From Variovorax paradoxus B4 (lineage in GTDB: Bacteria > Pseudomonadota > Gammaproteobacteria > Burkholderiales > Burkholderiaceae_C), in the NCBI RefSeq assembly GCF_000463015.1, contig NC_022247.1, positions 1 through 64,000 of the forward strand: a DNA stretch of 64,000 nt, read 5' to 3'. Shown here in pieces: positions 37,544-45,082 of the stretch; within the stretch, counting starts at the first letter, position 1; every line of letters begins with the position of its first letter. The position numbers and the translations under genes are program-made. The notes under the pieces are model-generated. The model was not told the origin of the DNA, did not search any database, and was given only the letters and a program-made list of their open reading frames with translations.

Positions 37544-38233
37544 ATGCGAATCCTGCTTGTCGAAGACGATGCCGTGTTGCGCGACGTGATGCTGCGCAGC
37601 CTTGCGGATGCCGGCCATCGGGTCGACGTGTCGACCAACGTCGAGGACGCCGACCACCTCTGGCGCGTGCAGCCTTTCGATGCGGTGCTGCTCGACCTGA
37701 ACCTGCCGGCCACGGCAAGCCCGACCAGCGGATTGGCAAGCGGCCTCAACGCCCTGCGCCAGGCGCGTGCCCGCGGCGACCGCACGCCGGTGCTGGTGCT
37801 GACGGCGCGCGGCCGCACCGAGGAGCGCATCGCGGGCCTCGATGCCGGCGCCGACGACTACCTTGGCAAGCCCTTCGACCTGGCCGAGGTCGAGGCGCGG
37901 CTGCGCGCGCTGGTGCGGCGGGCCAAGGGCACCGAAGACATCGTGCTGCTGGGCCAGCTCAAGCTCGACCGCAAGGCGCGCCGTTTTTCCACCGCGAGCG
38001 GGCCGCTCGACCTGCCCGCGCGCGAGTTCGAGGTGCTGTGGGAACTGATGAGCCCGCCGGGCCGAACGGTGAGCAAGCGGGCGCTGTCCGACAAGCTCTC
38101 CAGCTTCGACGAATCGCTGGGCGACAACGCGCTGGAGGCCTTCATCTCCCGGTTGCGCAAGAAGCTGGCCGGTTCGGGCGCGGGCATCCGCACGCTGCGC
38201 GGCATCGGCTACCTGCTCGAAGCCGAAGTGTGA
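37544..38233 (+). CDS. OmpR-family response regulator
   Basis: A 229-residue regulator with receiver domain (acidic pair Glu7-Asp8-Asp9, phospho-acceptor Asp51 in VLLDLNLPA, Lys in YLGKPFDLAEV) and a winged-helix domain (REFEVLWELMSPPGRTVSKR, NALEAFISRLRKKL). The loop after Asp51 is slightly long (TASPTSGLASGLN). It is closest in style to the QseB/PmrA/TctD group. Start ATG follows an uninterrupted promoter region shared with the divergent hydrolase operon. Its stop overlaps the kinase start, so the pair is coupled. Confidence 0.92.
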   Translation: MRILLVEDDAVLRDVMLRSLADAGHRVDVSTNVEDADHLWRVQPFDAVLLDLNLPATASPTSGLASGLNALRQARARGDRTPVLVLTARGRTEERIAGLDAGADDYLGKPFDLAEVEARLRALVRRAKGTEDIVLLGQLKLDRKARRFSTASGPLDLPAREFEVLWELMSPPGRTVSKRALSDKLSSFDESLGDNALEAFISRLRKKLAGSGAGIRTLRGIGYLLEAEV

Positions 38234-39636
38234 GCCGCACGCAACCGGCCGCACCCGGGACATCGAAGGCCGCGCCTTCGCTCACGCGGCGCGTGCTGCG
38301 CAATGTGCTGGTGCCGCTGGCACTCACGTGGATGGTGGGTGCGGTGATTGCGCTGGTCATCGCCAACTATTTCTCCGAGCAGGCCTTCGACCGCGCCATG
38401 CTCGACGATGCCTATGCGCTGTCTGCCAACGTGCAGGCGGGCGAGCGCGGCATCGAGCTGCTGCTCACGCCGCGCGAGGTGGCCACGGTGCTGTTCGACC
38501 AGGTCGACAAGATCTACTTTGCGGTGCAGCGGCTCGACGGCACGCTGATCTCGGGGCAGGGGGGCCTGAATGCACCGCTGCCGGCGGCAGGTGCGCACTA
38601 TCGTTTTTCGGACGTGGACTACGAAGGCAAGGTCCTGCGCGCGGTGGTGCTCGAGCCCGTCACCGAGCCCGGCCAGCTGATGCCCTACCGGGTGGTGATT
38701 GCGCAGACCACGCTGAGCCGCGCGGCGCTGGTGCAGCGGCTGCTCGGCTATGCGCTGGCACCGCAGGTGCTGCTGCTGATTTTGCTGGCCGTGTGGCTGT
38801 GGCATGGCATTCGAAGCGACCTGCGCCCGCTCGGCGAGCTCCAGCAGGCGCTGGACCGCCGCGACGTGTACGACCTCTCTCCGGTCGCGGTGGTCCGCAC
38901 CTCGCGCGAAGTGCAGCGCCTGGGCAATGCGGTCAATGCGCTGTTCGACCGGCTGAACCACAGCGTGCGTGCGCAGCGCGAGTTCGTGGGCAACGTGGCG
39001 CATGAGCTGCGCACGCCGCTGGCGGGCATCCGCGCACTGGCCGAATACGGGCTTGCGCAGCACGACTCCACCGTGTGGCGCGAGCAGCTCGCGCGCGTGG
39101 CGGAACGCCAGGCCCGCGCGAGCCATCTCATCGACCAGCTGCTGGCGCTCGCGCTGGCCGACGAGGCGCGCACCGGCCTCGCGCGCGAACCGGTGCGGCT
39201 CGACATGCTGGCCGAGCAGACGGTGCTGCGGCACCTGGCCCGCGCCGACGCGCACGGCGTCGACCTGGGCGCGCGCGGCCTCGACGAGCGCGTGACGGTG
39301 CTTGCGAACGAAGCGCTGGTCGAAGGCATTCTCGACAACCTGATCGACAACGCGCTGCGCTACGGCGGGCGCACCATCACCGTCGAGCTGGCGGGCCGCA
39401 CCTTGAGCGTGATCGACGACGGCCCCGGCATTCCGCTGGAAGCGCAGCGCGACCTGATGCAGCGGTGGGCGCAAGGCCCCGCGGGCCAGAAGCTGGGGCA
39501 GGGCTCGGGCCTGGGCCTGTCGATCGTGGCGCGCTATGCGGAACTGCTGGGCGCCGAGCTGCGGCTCGATGCGGCCGAGCCCAGGGGGCTGCGGGTGAGC
39601 GTGGCCTTTGCGGAGATTCGCCCGGCGGCGGCGTGA
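38230..39636 (+). CDS. Sensor histidine kinase (TctE/QseC-like)
   Basis: A 468-residue kinase. GTG 38230 overlaps the regulator stop (GTGA). Two membrane helices (about 28-48 and 178-195) flank a periplasmic domain with DQVDKIYFAVQRLDGTLISG, characteristic of the 2CSK_N domain of TctE-type sensors. The dimerisation motif is NVAHELRTPLAGIRALAEYG with His258; the ATPase domain has NLIDNALRYGG, DDGPGIP and GSGLGLSIVARY. TctE-like sensors often respond to carboxylates, but no transporter is adjacent, so the signal is unknown. Confidence 0.92.
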   Translation: MSRTQPAAPGTSKAAPSLTRRVLRNVLVPLALTWMVGAVIALVIANYFSEQAFDRAMLDDAYALSANVQAGERGIELLLTPREVATVLFDQVDKIYFAVQRLDGTLISGQGGLNAPLPAAGAHYRFSDVDYEGKVLRAVVLEPVTEPGQLMPYRVVIAQTTLSRAALVQRLLGYALAPQVLLLILLAVWLWHGIRSDLRPLGELQQALDRRDVYDLSPVAVVRTSREVQRLGNAVNALFDRLNHSVRAQREFVGNVAHELRTPLAGIRALAEYGLAQHDSTVWREQLARVAERQARASHLIDQLLALALADEARTGLAREPVRLDMLAEQTVLRHLARADAHGVDLGARGLDERVTVLANEALVEGILDNLIDNALRYGGRTITVELAGRTLSVIDDGPGIPLEAQRDLMQRWAQGPAGQKLGQGSGLGLSIVARYAELLGAELRLDAAEPRGLRVSVAFAEIRPAAA

Positions 39637-39680
39637 GGCCGAAGTGCGGGATGTCGTAGCCGCGAAAGGCCTGCGCGGAT

Positions 39681-40784
39681 TCAGTCCAGCGCCGGGTAGT
39701 CCGTGTAGCCCTTGATGCCGCCGCCGTACATCGTGGCCTTGTCCACGGCGTTGAGCGGTGCGTTCTCGCGCAGGCGGCGCACCAGGTCGGGGTTGGCGAT
39801 GAAGGGCTTGCCGAAGGCGACGAGGTCGTCGCCTTCCTTGACGGCTTCGTCCGCCAGCGGCTTGTCGTAGCCGTTGTTGACCATCCATGCGCCCCTGCCG
39901 CCGGCCTGGCGGTAGGCGGCCTTGAGCGCCTCGTAGTCGAAGGGACGGTCCTCGATCTCGCGCGGGCCGCCAGTGGCGCCTTCGATGATGTGGATGTAGG
40001 CCAGGCCGAGCGGGGCGAGCTGCTTCACCACGTAGGTGAAGAGCGGCTGCGGATCGGAGTCGTGCACGTCGTTGGCCGGCGTGACGGGCGACAGGCGGAT
40101 GCCGGTCCTGCCGCCGCCGACCGCGTCGACCACGGCGCGCGTGGCTTCCAGCAGCAGGCGGGCGCGGTTCTCGATGCTGCCGCCGTAGTCGTCGGTGCGC
40201 TTGTTGCTGCCGTCCTTCAGGAACTGGTCGAGCAGGTAGCCGTTGGCGCCGTGGAGTTCCACGCCGTCGAAGCCGGCGGTTTCCACCGCGTTGCGCGCGG
40301 CGGCCGCATAGGCATGGACGATGCCGGGCAGTTCTTCGGCGTCGAGTGCGCGCGGCTCGGAGGTCTCGACGAAAGTCGGTATGCCGTCCTTGATGAGCAC
40401 GGTCTTGGTCCTGGCGGTGATGGCCGAGGGCGCGACGGGCTTGCCGCCGTCGGGTTGCAGTTCGGTGTGCGAGACGCGGCCCACGTGCCAGAGCTGCACC
40501 ACGATCTTGCCGCCCTTGGCATGCACCGCATCGGTCACGCGCTTCCAGGCATCGAGCTGTTCGGTGCCGTAGAGGCCCGGCACGTCGGCATAGCCCTGGC
40601 CCTGGTGGCTGATGGCGGTGGCTTCGGTGATGAGCAGGCCGGCGGTGGCGCGCTGCGCGTAGTAGGTGGCGGCAATGTCCTGGGGAATCGCGTTGGGCGA
40701 GCGATTGCGCGTGAGCGGCGCCATCACGATGCGGTTGGCGAGGCGCAGGTCACCGGCCTGTACGGGATCGAAGAGAGAGGGCAT
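39681..40784 (-). CDS. nemA: Old yellow enzyme-type alkene reductase
   Basis: A 367-residue FMN-dependent ene-reductase of the NemA/OYE class. It has the N-terminal PLTRNRSP segment with FMN contacts, QLWHVGRVSH, the substrate-site motif VELHGANGYLLDQFLKDGSN with the conserved His/Asn pair, RTDDYGGSIENRARLLLE and the C-terminal FGKPFIANPDLV. It would reduce activated C=C bonds or nitro compounds with NADPH. It is monocistronic on the minus strand; no TetR/NemR-type repressor gene is adjacent. Confidence 0.93.
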   Translation of the reverse strand: MPSLFDPVQAGDLRLANRIVMAPLTRNRSPNAIPQDIAATYYAQRATAGLLITEATAISHQGQGYADVPGLYGTEQLDAWKRVTDAVHAKGGKIVVQLWHVGRVSHTELQPDGGKPVAPSAITARTKTVLIKDGIPTFVETSEPRALDAEELPGIVHAYAAAARNAVETAGFDGVELHGANGYLLDQFLKDGSNKRTDDYGGSIENRARLLLEATRAVVDAVGGGRTGIRLSPVTPANDVHDSDPQPLFTYVVKQLAPLGLAYIHIIEGATGGPREIEDRPFDYEALKAAYRQAGGRGAWMVNNGYDKPLADEAVKEGDDLVAFGKPFIANPDLVRRLRENAPLNAVDKATMYGGGIKGYTDYPALD

Positions 40785-40876
40785 GGCGGGAACGTAAAGA
40801 GTGGGACAGGGGCCGCGAGGCTAAACCTGCGCGGGCAAACCTGCTGTCGCACGGTTGTCCGTTTGCTGCTAGGCGT

Positions 40877-42739
40877 TCAGGGCGGCGTGTCGAGCGGCTT
40901 TGGCCCCGCCTCTGCAAGCGCGAGCAGTGCCGCGCCCACGCGCATGGGCATCGCGAGCAGGATCTGCCCCATGCCCTTGCCGAGCGGATCGTTGCGCAGC
41001 GACGCCATGCCGCCGCCGCCGAGCGCCTGCTCGCAGACGAAGTTGAAGGCGCCGATGCCCGGCACTTCGTAGCGCGTGACAGTCCCTTCGACGAGGTGCG
41101 CGAGCCATTCGGCCACGCGCGCTTCGGTGAGCTGCTCGCGCAGCAGCGGCAGCAGGGCAGGGTGGCGTGCGATGACGCCGACGTTCGAGGTGTCGCCCTT
41201 GTCGCCGCTGCGGGCCCAGGCCAGGCGGATGAGCGGCACCTCGATGGCATCGGCAGCGGCGGATGCCGCGGCATTCGCATCGCCGGCTGCATGCCGTGGC
41301 GAAGGCGCGTCGGCAACCGCCGCAACCACGGCGTCGCGCGGCATCTCGATGCACTGCCCGTCGAGGCTCACGCGCGCCTCGACCTTCGACTTGTCGAGCA
41401 GGAAGGCGTACTGCCGGATCGACGGCGAGACCGAGGGGCGCCCGCCCGCGCCCGTGGTGCCCGGCGCCCACGAGGTGCCGGCCGGCGCCACTTCGCGCGC
41501 GAAGAGTTCCAGCGCCTCCTTGCGCGGATGCGTGACCGCGAGCCGCAGCACGGCCTCGCGCGTCTGCAGGGCCTGCGCGTGCGGGCCGTAGCAGGACTCG
41601 GCGCCGAGCACCTCGAGTTGCGTGCCGCTGTAGGACTCGAAGCCTTGCCGGGCGAACAGCGTGCGGGTGCGCGCGAGGATCGCCTCGCCGGTGCGCCTGG
41701 CCTTGGCCACGGCATCGAAGCCGACGATGGTGAGCTGCGCCGCGGTCTTGAACCCCTCTGCATAGGTGGCGCAGACCTTGTAGCTCGCGGTGGGGGCGCG
41801 GCCCCGCGCGCCGTGCACGCGCACGCGGTGCTCGCCGGCCTGCTCGATGCGCACCTGCGTGAAGTCGGCCACCACGTCGGGCAGCAGGTAGGCCGAGGGA
41901 TCGCCGATCTCGTACAGCATCTGCTCGCCCACCACGGCCGGCGTGACCTTGCCGCCGGTGCCCGCGGGCTTGGTGACGACGAAGCGGCCATCGGCGCTGC
42001 ACTCGACGATGGGATAGCCGATGTTGGGCCAGTCGGGCACGGTGTCCCAGTCGGTGTGCAGGCCGCCGGTGGCCTGGCAGCCGCATTCGATGATGTGGCC
42101 CGCGAGGCTGCCGGCCGCGAGCAGGTCGTGGTCGCCGGGCTGCCAGCCGAACTCGTGCATCAGCACGCCGAGCGTCACGGCCGAGTCGACGCAGCGGCCG
42201 GTGATGACCACCTGCGCGCCCGCATCGAGCGCGGCCTGGATCGGCCGTGCGCCGAGATATGCATTGGCCGTGAGCACGCGCTCGGGCAGCGGCGCGCCGC
42301 TCTGCAGTTCGCGCACAGGGGGCTGCTGCTGCCGCAGCTGCGGCAGCAGCGCCGAGACGTCGTCGCCGCTGACCACCGCGATCTTCAGTGCGATGCCCTG
42401 CTCGGCCGCGAGCGCGGCCAGCGCATCGGCGCAGCCCTGCGGATTGACGCCGCCCGCATTGCTCACCACGCGGATGCCTTGCTGCACGACGTCCTCGAGC
42501 ACCGCCTTCATCGCGACGGAGACGAAGTCGGTGGCGTAGCCGAGCTCCGGCTTCTTGAGCCGCGCTCCTGCGAGGATCGACATCGTGAGTTCGGCCAGGT
42601 AGTCGAACACCAGATAGTCGATCTGCCCGCTGGCCACGAGCTGCGGCGCGCCGACGCTGCTGTCGCCCCAGAAGCCCGAGGCGCCGCCGATGCGCACGAT
42701 GCGTTCGTTGTGGTTGTTGCTGCTGCTGTGGGCGTTCAT
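40877..42739 (-). CDS. AtuA-like (DUF1446) acyclic-terpene/acyl-CoA pathway protein
   Basis: A 620-residue protein of the acyclic terpene utilisation AtuA family. The N-terminal DUF1446 part includes RIGGASGFWGDSS, SNAGGVNPQGCADAL, ITGRCVDSAVTLGVL and GCQATGG; the C-terminal ferredoxin-like module includes LAWARSGDKGDTSNVGVIAR. An Ala/Asp-rich linker joins them. In Pseudomonas, AtuA is encoded with the geranyl-CoA carboxylase cluster but its biochemistry is unknown. Here it is coupled to an enoyl-CoA hydratase (ATGA overlap at 42736-42739), and no carboxylase is adjacent. Confidence 0.87.
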   Translation of the reverse strand: MNAHSSSNNHNERIVRIGGASGFWGDSSVGAPQLVASGQIDYLVFDYLAELTMSILAGARLKKPELGYATDFVSVAMKAVLEDVVQQGIRVVSNAGGVNPQGCADALAALAAEQGIALKIAVVSGDDVSALLPQLRQQQPPVRELQSGAPLPERVLTANAYLGARPIQAALDAGAQVVITGRCVDSAVTLGVLMHEFGWQPGDHDLLAAGSLAGHIIECGCQATGGLHTDWDTVPDWPNIGYPIVECSADGRFVVTKPAGTGGKVTPAVVGEQMLYEIGDPSAYLLPDVVADFTQVRIEQAGEHRVRVHGARGRAPTASYKVCATYAEGFKTAAQLTIVGFDAVAKARRTGEAILARTRTLFARQGFESYSGTQLEVLGAESCYGPHAQALQTREAVLRLAVTHPRKEALELFAREVAPAGTSWAPGTTGAGGRPSVSPSIRQYAFLLDKSKVEARVSLDGQCIEMPRDAVVAAVADAPSPRHAAGDANAAASAAADAIEVPLIRLAWARSGDKGDTSNVGVIARHPALLPLLREQLTEARVAEWLAHLVEGTVTRYEVPGIGAFNFVCEQALGGGGMASLRNDPLGKGMGQILLAMPMRVGAALLALAEAGPKPLDTPP

Positions 42740-43521
42740 CGGCCGCTCCATTGCGGCCTGCGCTTTTCGCGGAAGGCGAGCTGGCCTTCGGCCGCATCCT
42801 CCGTCAGCGCAAAAAGGCCGATCTGGCTTTCGGTGAAGGCCATCGATTCCTCGAAGGCCATGGCCTCGATCTTCTTCATCGTGTACAGGCCGCGGCGAAT
42901 GGCGGCGGGCGACTTGTCGAGCATGCGGCCGAGCAGCCAGTCGACGCTTTCGTCGACGTCCTCGCTCACGCGATTCACGAGCCCATGTTCGAGCGCCTGC
43001 GCGGCGGTGATGGGCTCGCCGGTGAGGCACATCTGGGCCAGCACGCGGCGCGGCAGCAGGTTGCCGAGCACACTGAGCACCTGCGCGGGAAAGAGGCCGA
43101 CCTTGACTTCGGGCAGGCCGAACACGGCCTGGCTGCCGGCCACCGCCATGTCGCACATGCCCAGGATGCCCATGCCGCCCGCCATGCAGGCGCCGTTGAC
43201 GCGCGCGACCAGGGGCACGGTCAATTGCCGCGCCTGGCGAAGAAGGTTGGCAAAGGCCTGGTACGGCTCGGCATGGTCGAACCTGAACGAGCTGCCGCTT
43301 TGCAGGTCTGCACCGGCGCAGAAGGCGCGCGTGCCCGCGCCGGTGATGACCACCGCGCGCACGGCGCGGTCGGTGTCGGCACGTTGCAGCGCCGCCGACA
43401 GCGCCGAAAGCACGCCGGCGCTGATGGCGTTGCGGCGTTCCTCGCGGTCGATGGTGAGCCACAGCACGGGCCCGCGCATCTCCTCACGCAGTTCTTGATG
43501 AAGGGCAGGGGTTTCGGCCAT
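42736..43521 (-). CDS. Enoyl-CoA hydratase/isomerase
   Basis: A 261-residue crotonase-fold enzyme. Oxyanion-hole segments are GAGTRAFCAGADLQSG and ACMAGGMGILGMCDMAVAG; the catalytic-loop region reads FGLPEVKVGLFPAQVL. It would hydrate an enoyl-CoA or process a branched/terpenoid CoA ester. The ATG at 43521 is used; longer frames run into the promoter. It precedes and overlaps the AtuA-like gene, so the two probably act in one pathway such as terpenoid or branched-chain acyl-CoA catabolism. Confidence 0.9.
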   Translation of the reverse strand: MAETPALHQELREEMRGPVLWLTIDREERRNAISAGVLSALSAALQRADTDRAVRAVVITGAGTRAFCAGADLQSGSSFRFDHAEPYQAFANLLRQARQLTVPLVARVNGACMAGGMGILGMCDMAVAGSQAVFGLPEVKVGLFPAQVLSVLGNLLPRRVLAQMCLTGEPITAAQALEHGLVNRVSEDVDESVDWLLGRMLDKSPAAIRRGLYTMKKIEAMAFEESMAFTESQIGLFALTEDAAEGQLAFREKRRPQWSGR

Positions 43522-43570
43522 CGTCGGGTCCTTCGCTTCGGAGTCTGGGGTTCGACCGTAGCGTGACCCG

Positions 43571-43593
43571 AAAAAAAAGCCGCGGCATGCGGC
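43571..43593 (-). terminator. Rho-independent terminator after the GST gene
   Basis: On the minus strand: GCCGC, 5-base loop, GCGGC, then eight T (plus-strand A at 43571-43578). It lies about 80 bases downstream of the glutathione transferase stop and upstream of the enoyl-CoA hydratase start. Confidence 0.75.
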
Positions 43594-43673
43594 TTGTGGC
43601 TGAAGCAGTCCGGGTTTTTCCGGGGCCGGGACGGACGGCCTTGCGGCTCTTGCGAGCTTGTGCCGGCTTCTTC

Positions 43674-44282
43674 TTACTTCAGCAGGCCTTCGGCCTTCAT
43701 CGCGTCCTGAACGGCGGGGCGGGCGGCCACGCGCGCGTGCCAGGCCTGGACGTTGGGCAAGTCCGAGATGTCGACGCCCGTGGGCTTGGTCCAGTTGGTG
43801 ACGGTGAACAGGTAGCCGTCCGCCACGCTGAACTGATCGCCCATCAGGTATTGCTTCTCGGCGAGCTGGCCGTCGAGCCATTGGTAGCGCGACTTGAGCT
43901 TGTCCTTGAAGATGGTCTTGGCTTCTTCGGGCATGTTCGGGTTGAACAGCGGGCTGTAGCCCTTGTGCATCTCGGTGCCAATGAAGGTCAGCCACTCCTG
44001 CAGGCGATAGCGCTGCAGCGTGCCGGCGGCTGGCGCCAGGTTCTTGGTGGGTGCCATGTCGGCGATGTATTGCACGATGGCCGGGCCTTCGCGCAGGCGG
44101 GTGCCGTCGTCGAGCTCGAGCATGGGCACGTAGCCCAGCGGGTTGATGCCGTAGTAGTCGGTGCCGTCCTGCAGCTTGTGGCTCTTGGTGCTGGCCAGCA
44201 CGGGCTCGAAGGCAATGCCTGCCTCATGCAGCGCGATGTGGGGCGAAAGGGAACAGGCACCGGGCGAGTAATACAGCTTCAT
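43674..44282 (-). CDS. Beta-class glutathione S-transferase
   Basis: A 202-residue GST. The N-terminal thioredoxin-like domain begins MKLYYSPGACSLSPHIALHE, with Cys10 the typical beta-class active-site cysteine. GYVPMLELDDG carries the cis-proline and REGPAIVQYIAD the glutathione-binding Ser/Glu region. The C-terminal helical domain includes FSVADGYLFTVTNW, the conserved N-capping motif. Closest to bacterial GstA. Probably detoxifies electrophiles; monocistronic with a strong terminator downstream. Confidence 0.92.
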   Translation of the reverse strand: MKLYYSPGACSLSPHIALHEAGIAFEPVLASTKSHKLQDGTDYYGINPLGYVPMLELDDGTRLREGPAIVQYIADMAPTKNLAPAAGTLQRYRLQEWLTFIGTEMHKGYSPLFNPNMPEEAKTIFKDKLKSRYQWLDGQLAEKQYLMGDQFSVADGYLFTVTNWTKPTGVDISDLPNVQAWHARVAARPAVQDAMKAEGLLK

Positions 44283-44469
44283 GCGAAGAAATCTCCAGAT
44301 GTAGGGATATGGATAGCGGGAATCGATCCATGGACGGAGGGATGCTAGCGGGTTTGTGCGCCGCGCGTTTGTCCTACGGCCGCTCGCGCGGGCTGACTAT
44401 CGGGACGGCCCCGGCGGGTTTCTAAGCTCCTCCGCACGGTGGGCAGGGCCCGCTGCAAGGAGTTTTCAG

Positions 44470-44655
44470 ATGTTGAAATACGCAGTTATCTTTGCGGTGA
44501 TTTCATTGGTGGCCGGCCTGCTGGGCTTTGGTGGCGTGGCCGCGGGCGCGGCGGGTATTGCCAAGCTGCTGTTCGGCCTGTTCCTGGTGCTGGCGGTGCT
44601 GTTCGTGGTGCTGGCGGCACTGGGGGTCGGCGCAGTAAAAAAGGCGATCGATTGA
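44470..44655 (+). CDS. DUF1328 small membrane protein (YtjA-like)
   Basis: A 61-residue protein with two closely packed membrane helices: [20 protein letters not shown] and [20 protein letters not shown], ending VGAVKKAID. This is the characteristic length and sequence of the DUF1328/YtjA family of tiny inner-membrane proteins. A strong caaggag site precedes the ATG. Function unknown; related genes are often stress-inducible. Confidence 0.9.
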   Translation: MLKYAVIFAVISLVAGLLGFGGVAAGAAGIAKLLFGLFLVLAVLFVVLAALGVGAVKKAID

Positions 44656-44801
44656 TGCAGCGCCTGGTACTGCGCTGGCCACGCGCCCGCCCGCTCGGCC
44701 TGCTGCTGCAGACCCCGGCGCATCGCGTGGTGCGGGTGCTGCTCGTCACGCAGTCGCACTGGCAGCTTCCTGAACACCGCTCGCGCCGGCGGCGTGTCTG
44801 A
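44655..44801 (+). CDS. Possible 48-residue arginine-rich peptide
   Basis: An ATG overlaps the stop of the DUF1328 gene (TGATG), giving a 48-residue basic peptide ([20 protein letters not shown] to RSRRRRV). The overlap hints at translational coupling, but composition matches that expected from GC-rich non-coding DNA, and I see no homology. Confidence 0.2.
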   Translation: MQRLVLRWPRARPLGLLLQTPAHRVVRVLLVTQSHWQLPEHRSRRRRV

Positions 44802-44911
44802 GGCGCGCATGCACCTCTCCCGCATCGAGGCGGAACTGCGCTACGAAGTGCATCGAAAAGCCCGTGCCCGTGGTGGAGTTGGCGGCCGCGGCGGGCCGAG
44901 ACCCGTGATTG

Positions 44912-44954
44912 CCACAGATAGTTTGCTATAAAATATATAGCAAACTATCTGTGG
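44912..44954. repeat. 19-bp perfect AT-rich palindrome upstream of mnmG
   Basis: CCACAGATAGTTTGCTATA at 44912-44930 and its exact complement at 44936-44954, separated by AAATA. The core GCTATA...TATAGC has the same design as the shorter elements at 6601 and 7950. No T-tract follows on either strand, so a simple terminator is unlikely. Confidence 0.85.
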
Positions 44955-44970
44955 TGGGCAAAGGATTTGC

Positions 44971-45053
44971 GTGGTTTTTATGCCATTAACCACGTTGCCC
45001 CCATTCTGGGCGCAAAAGGGCACCCCCGATTAAAATTGGTGCCCCCTTTGCGC
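44971..45053. repeat. Two further inverted repeats in the mnmG leader
   Basis: GTGGTT (44971-44976) pairs with AACCAC (44988-44993). GCGCAAAAGGGCACC (45010-45024) pairs almost perfectly with GGTGCCCCCTTTGCGC (45038-45053); its loop contains TAAAAT, a possible -10 box. The second stem ends 29 bases before the mnmG start and could form in the mRNA leader if transcription begins upstream. Confidence 0.7.
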
Positions 45054-45082
45054 AGCGCACGCGTCAGTGCGCCCCCTCTTTC

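Noticed and set aside
44655..44801. Confident call of the 48-residue Arg-rich peptide as a gene
   Set aside because: Only the stop-start overlap supports it; composition looks non-coding, so it is listed with low confidence.
44986..44994. DnaA box in the mnmG leader (TTAACCACG)
   Set aside because: It matches only 7 of 9 positions and is part of a small hairpin, which is too weak to propose an origin there.
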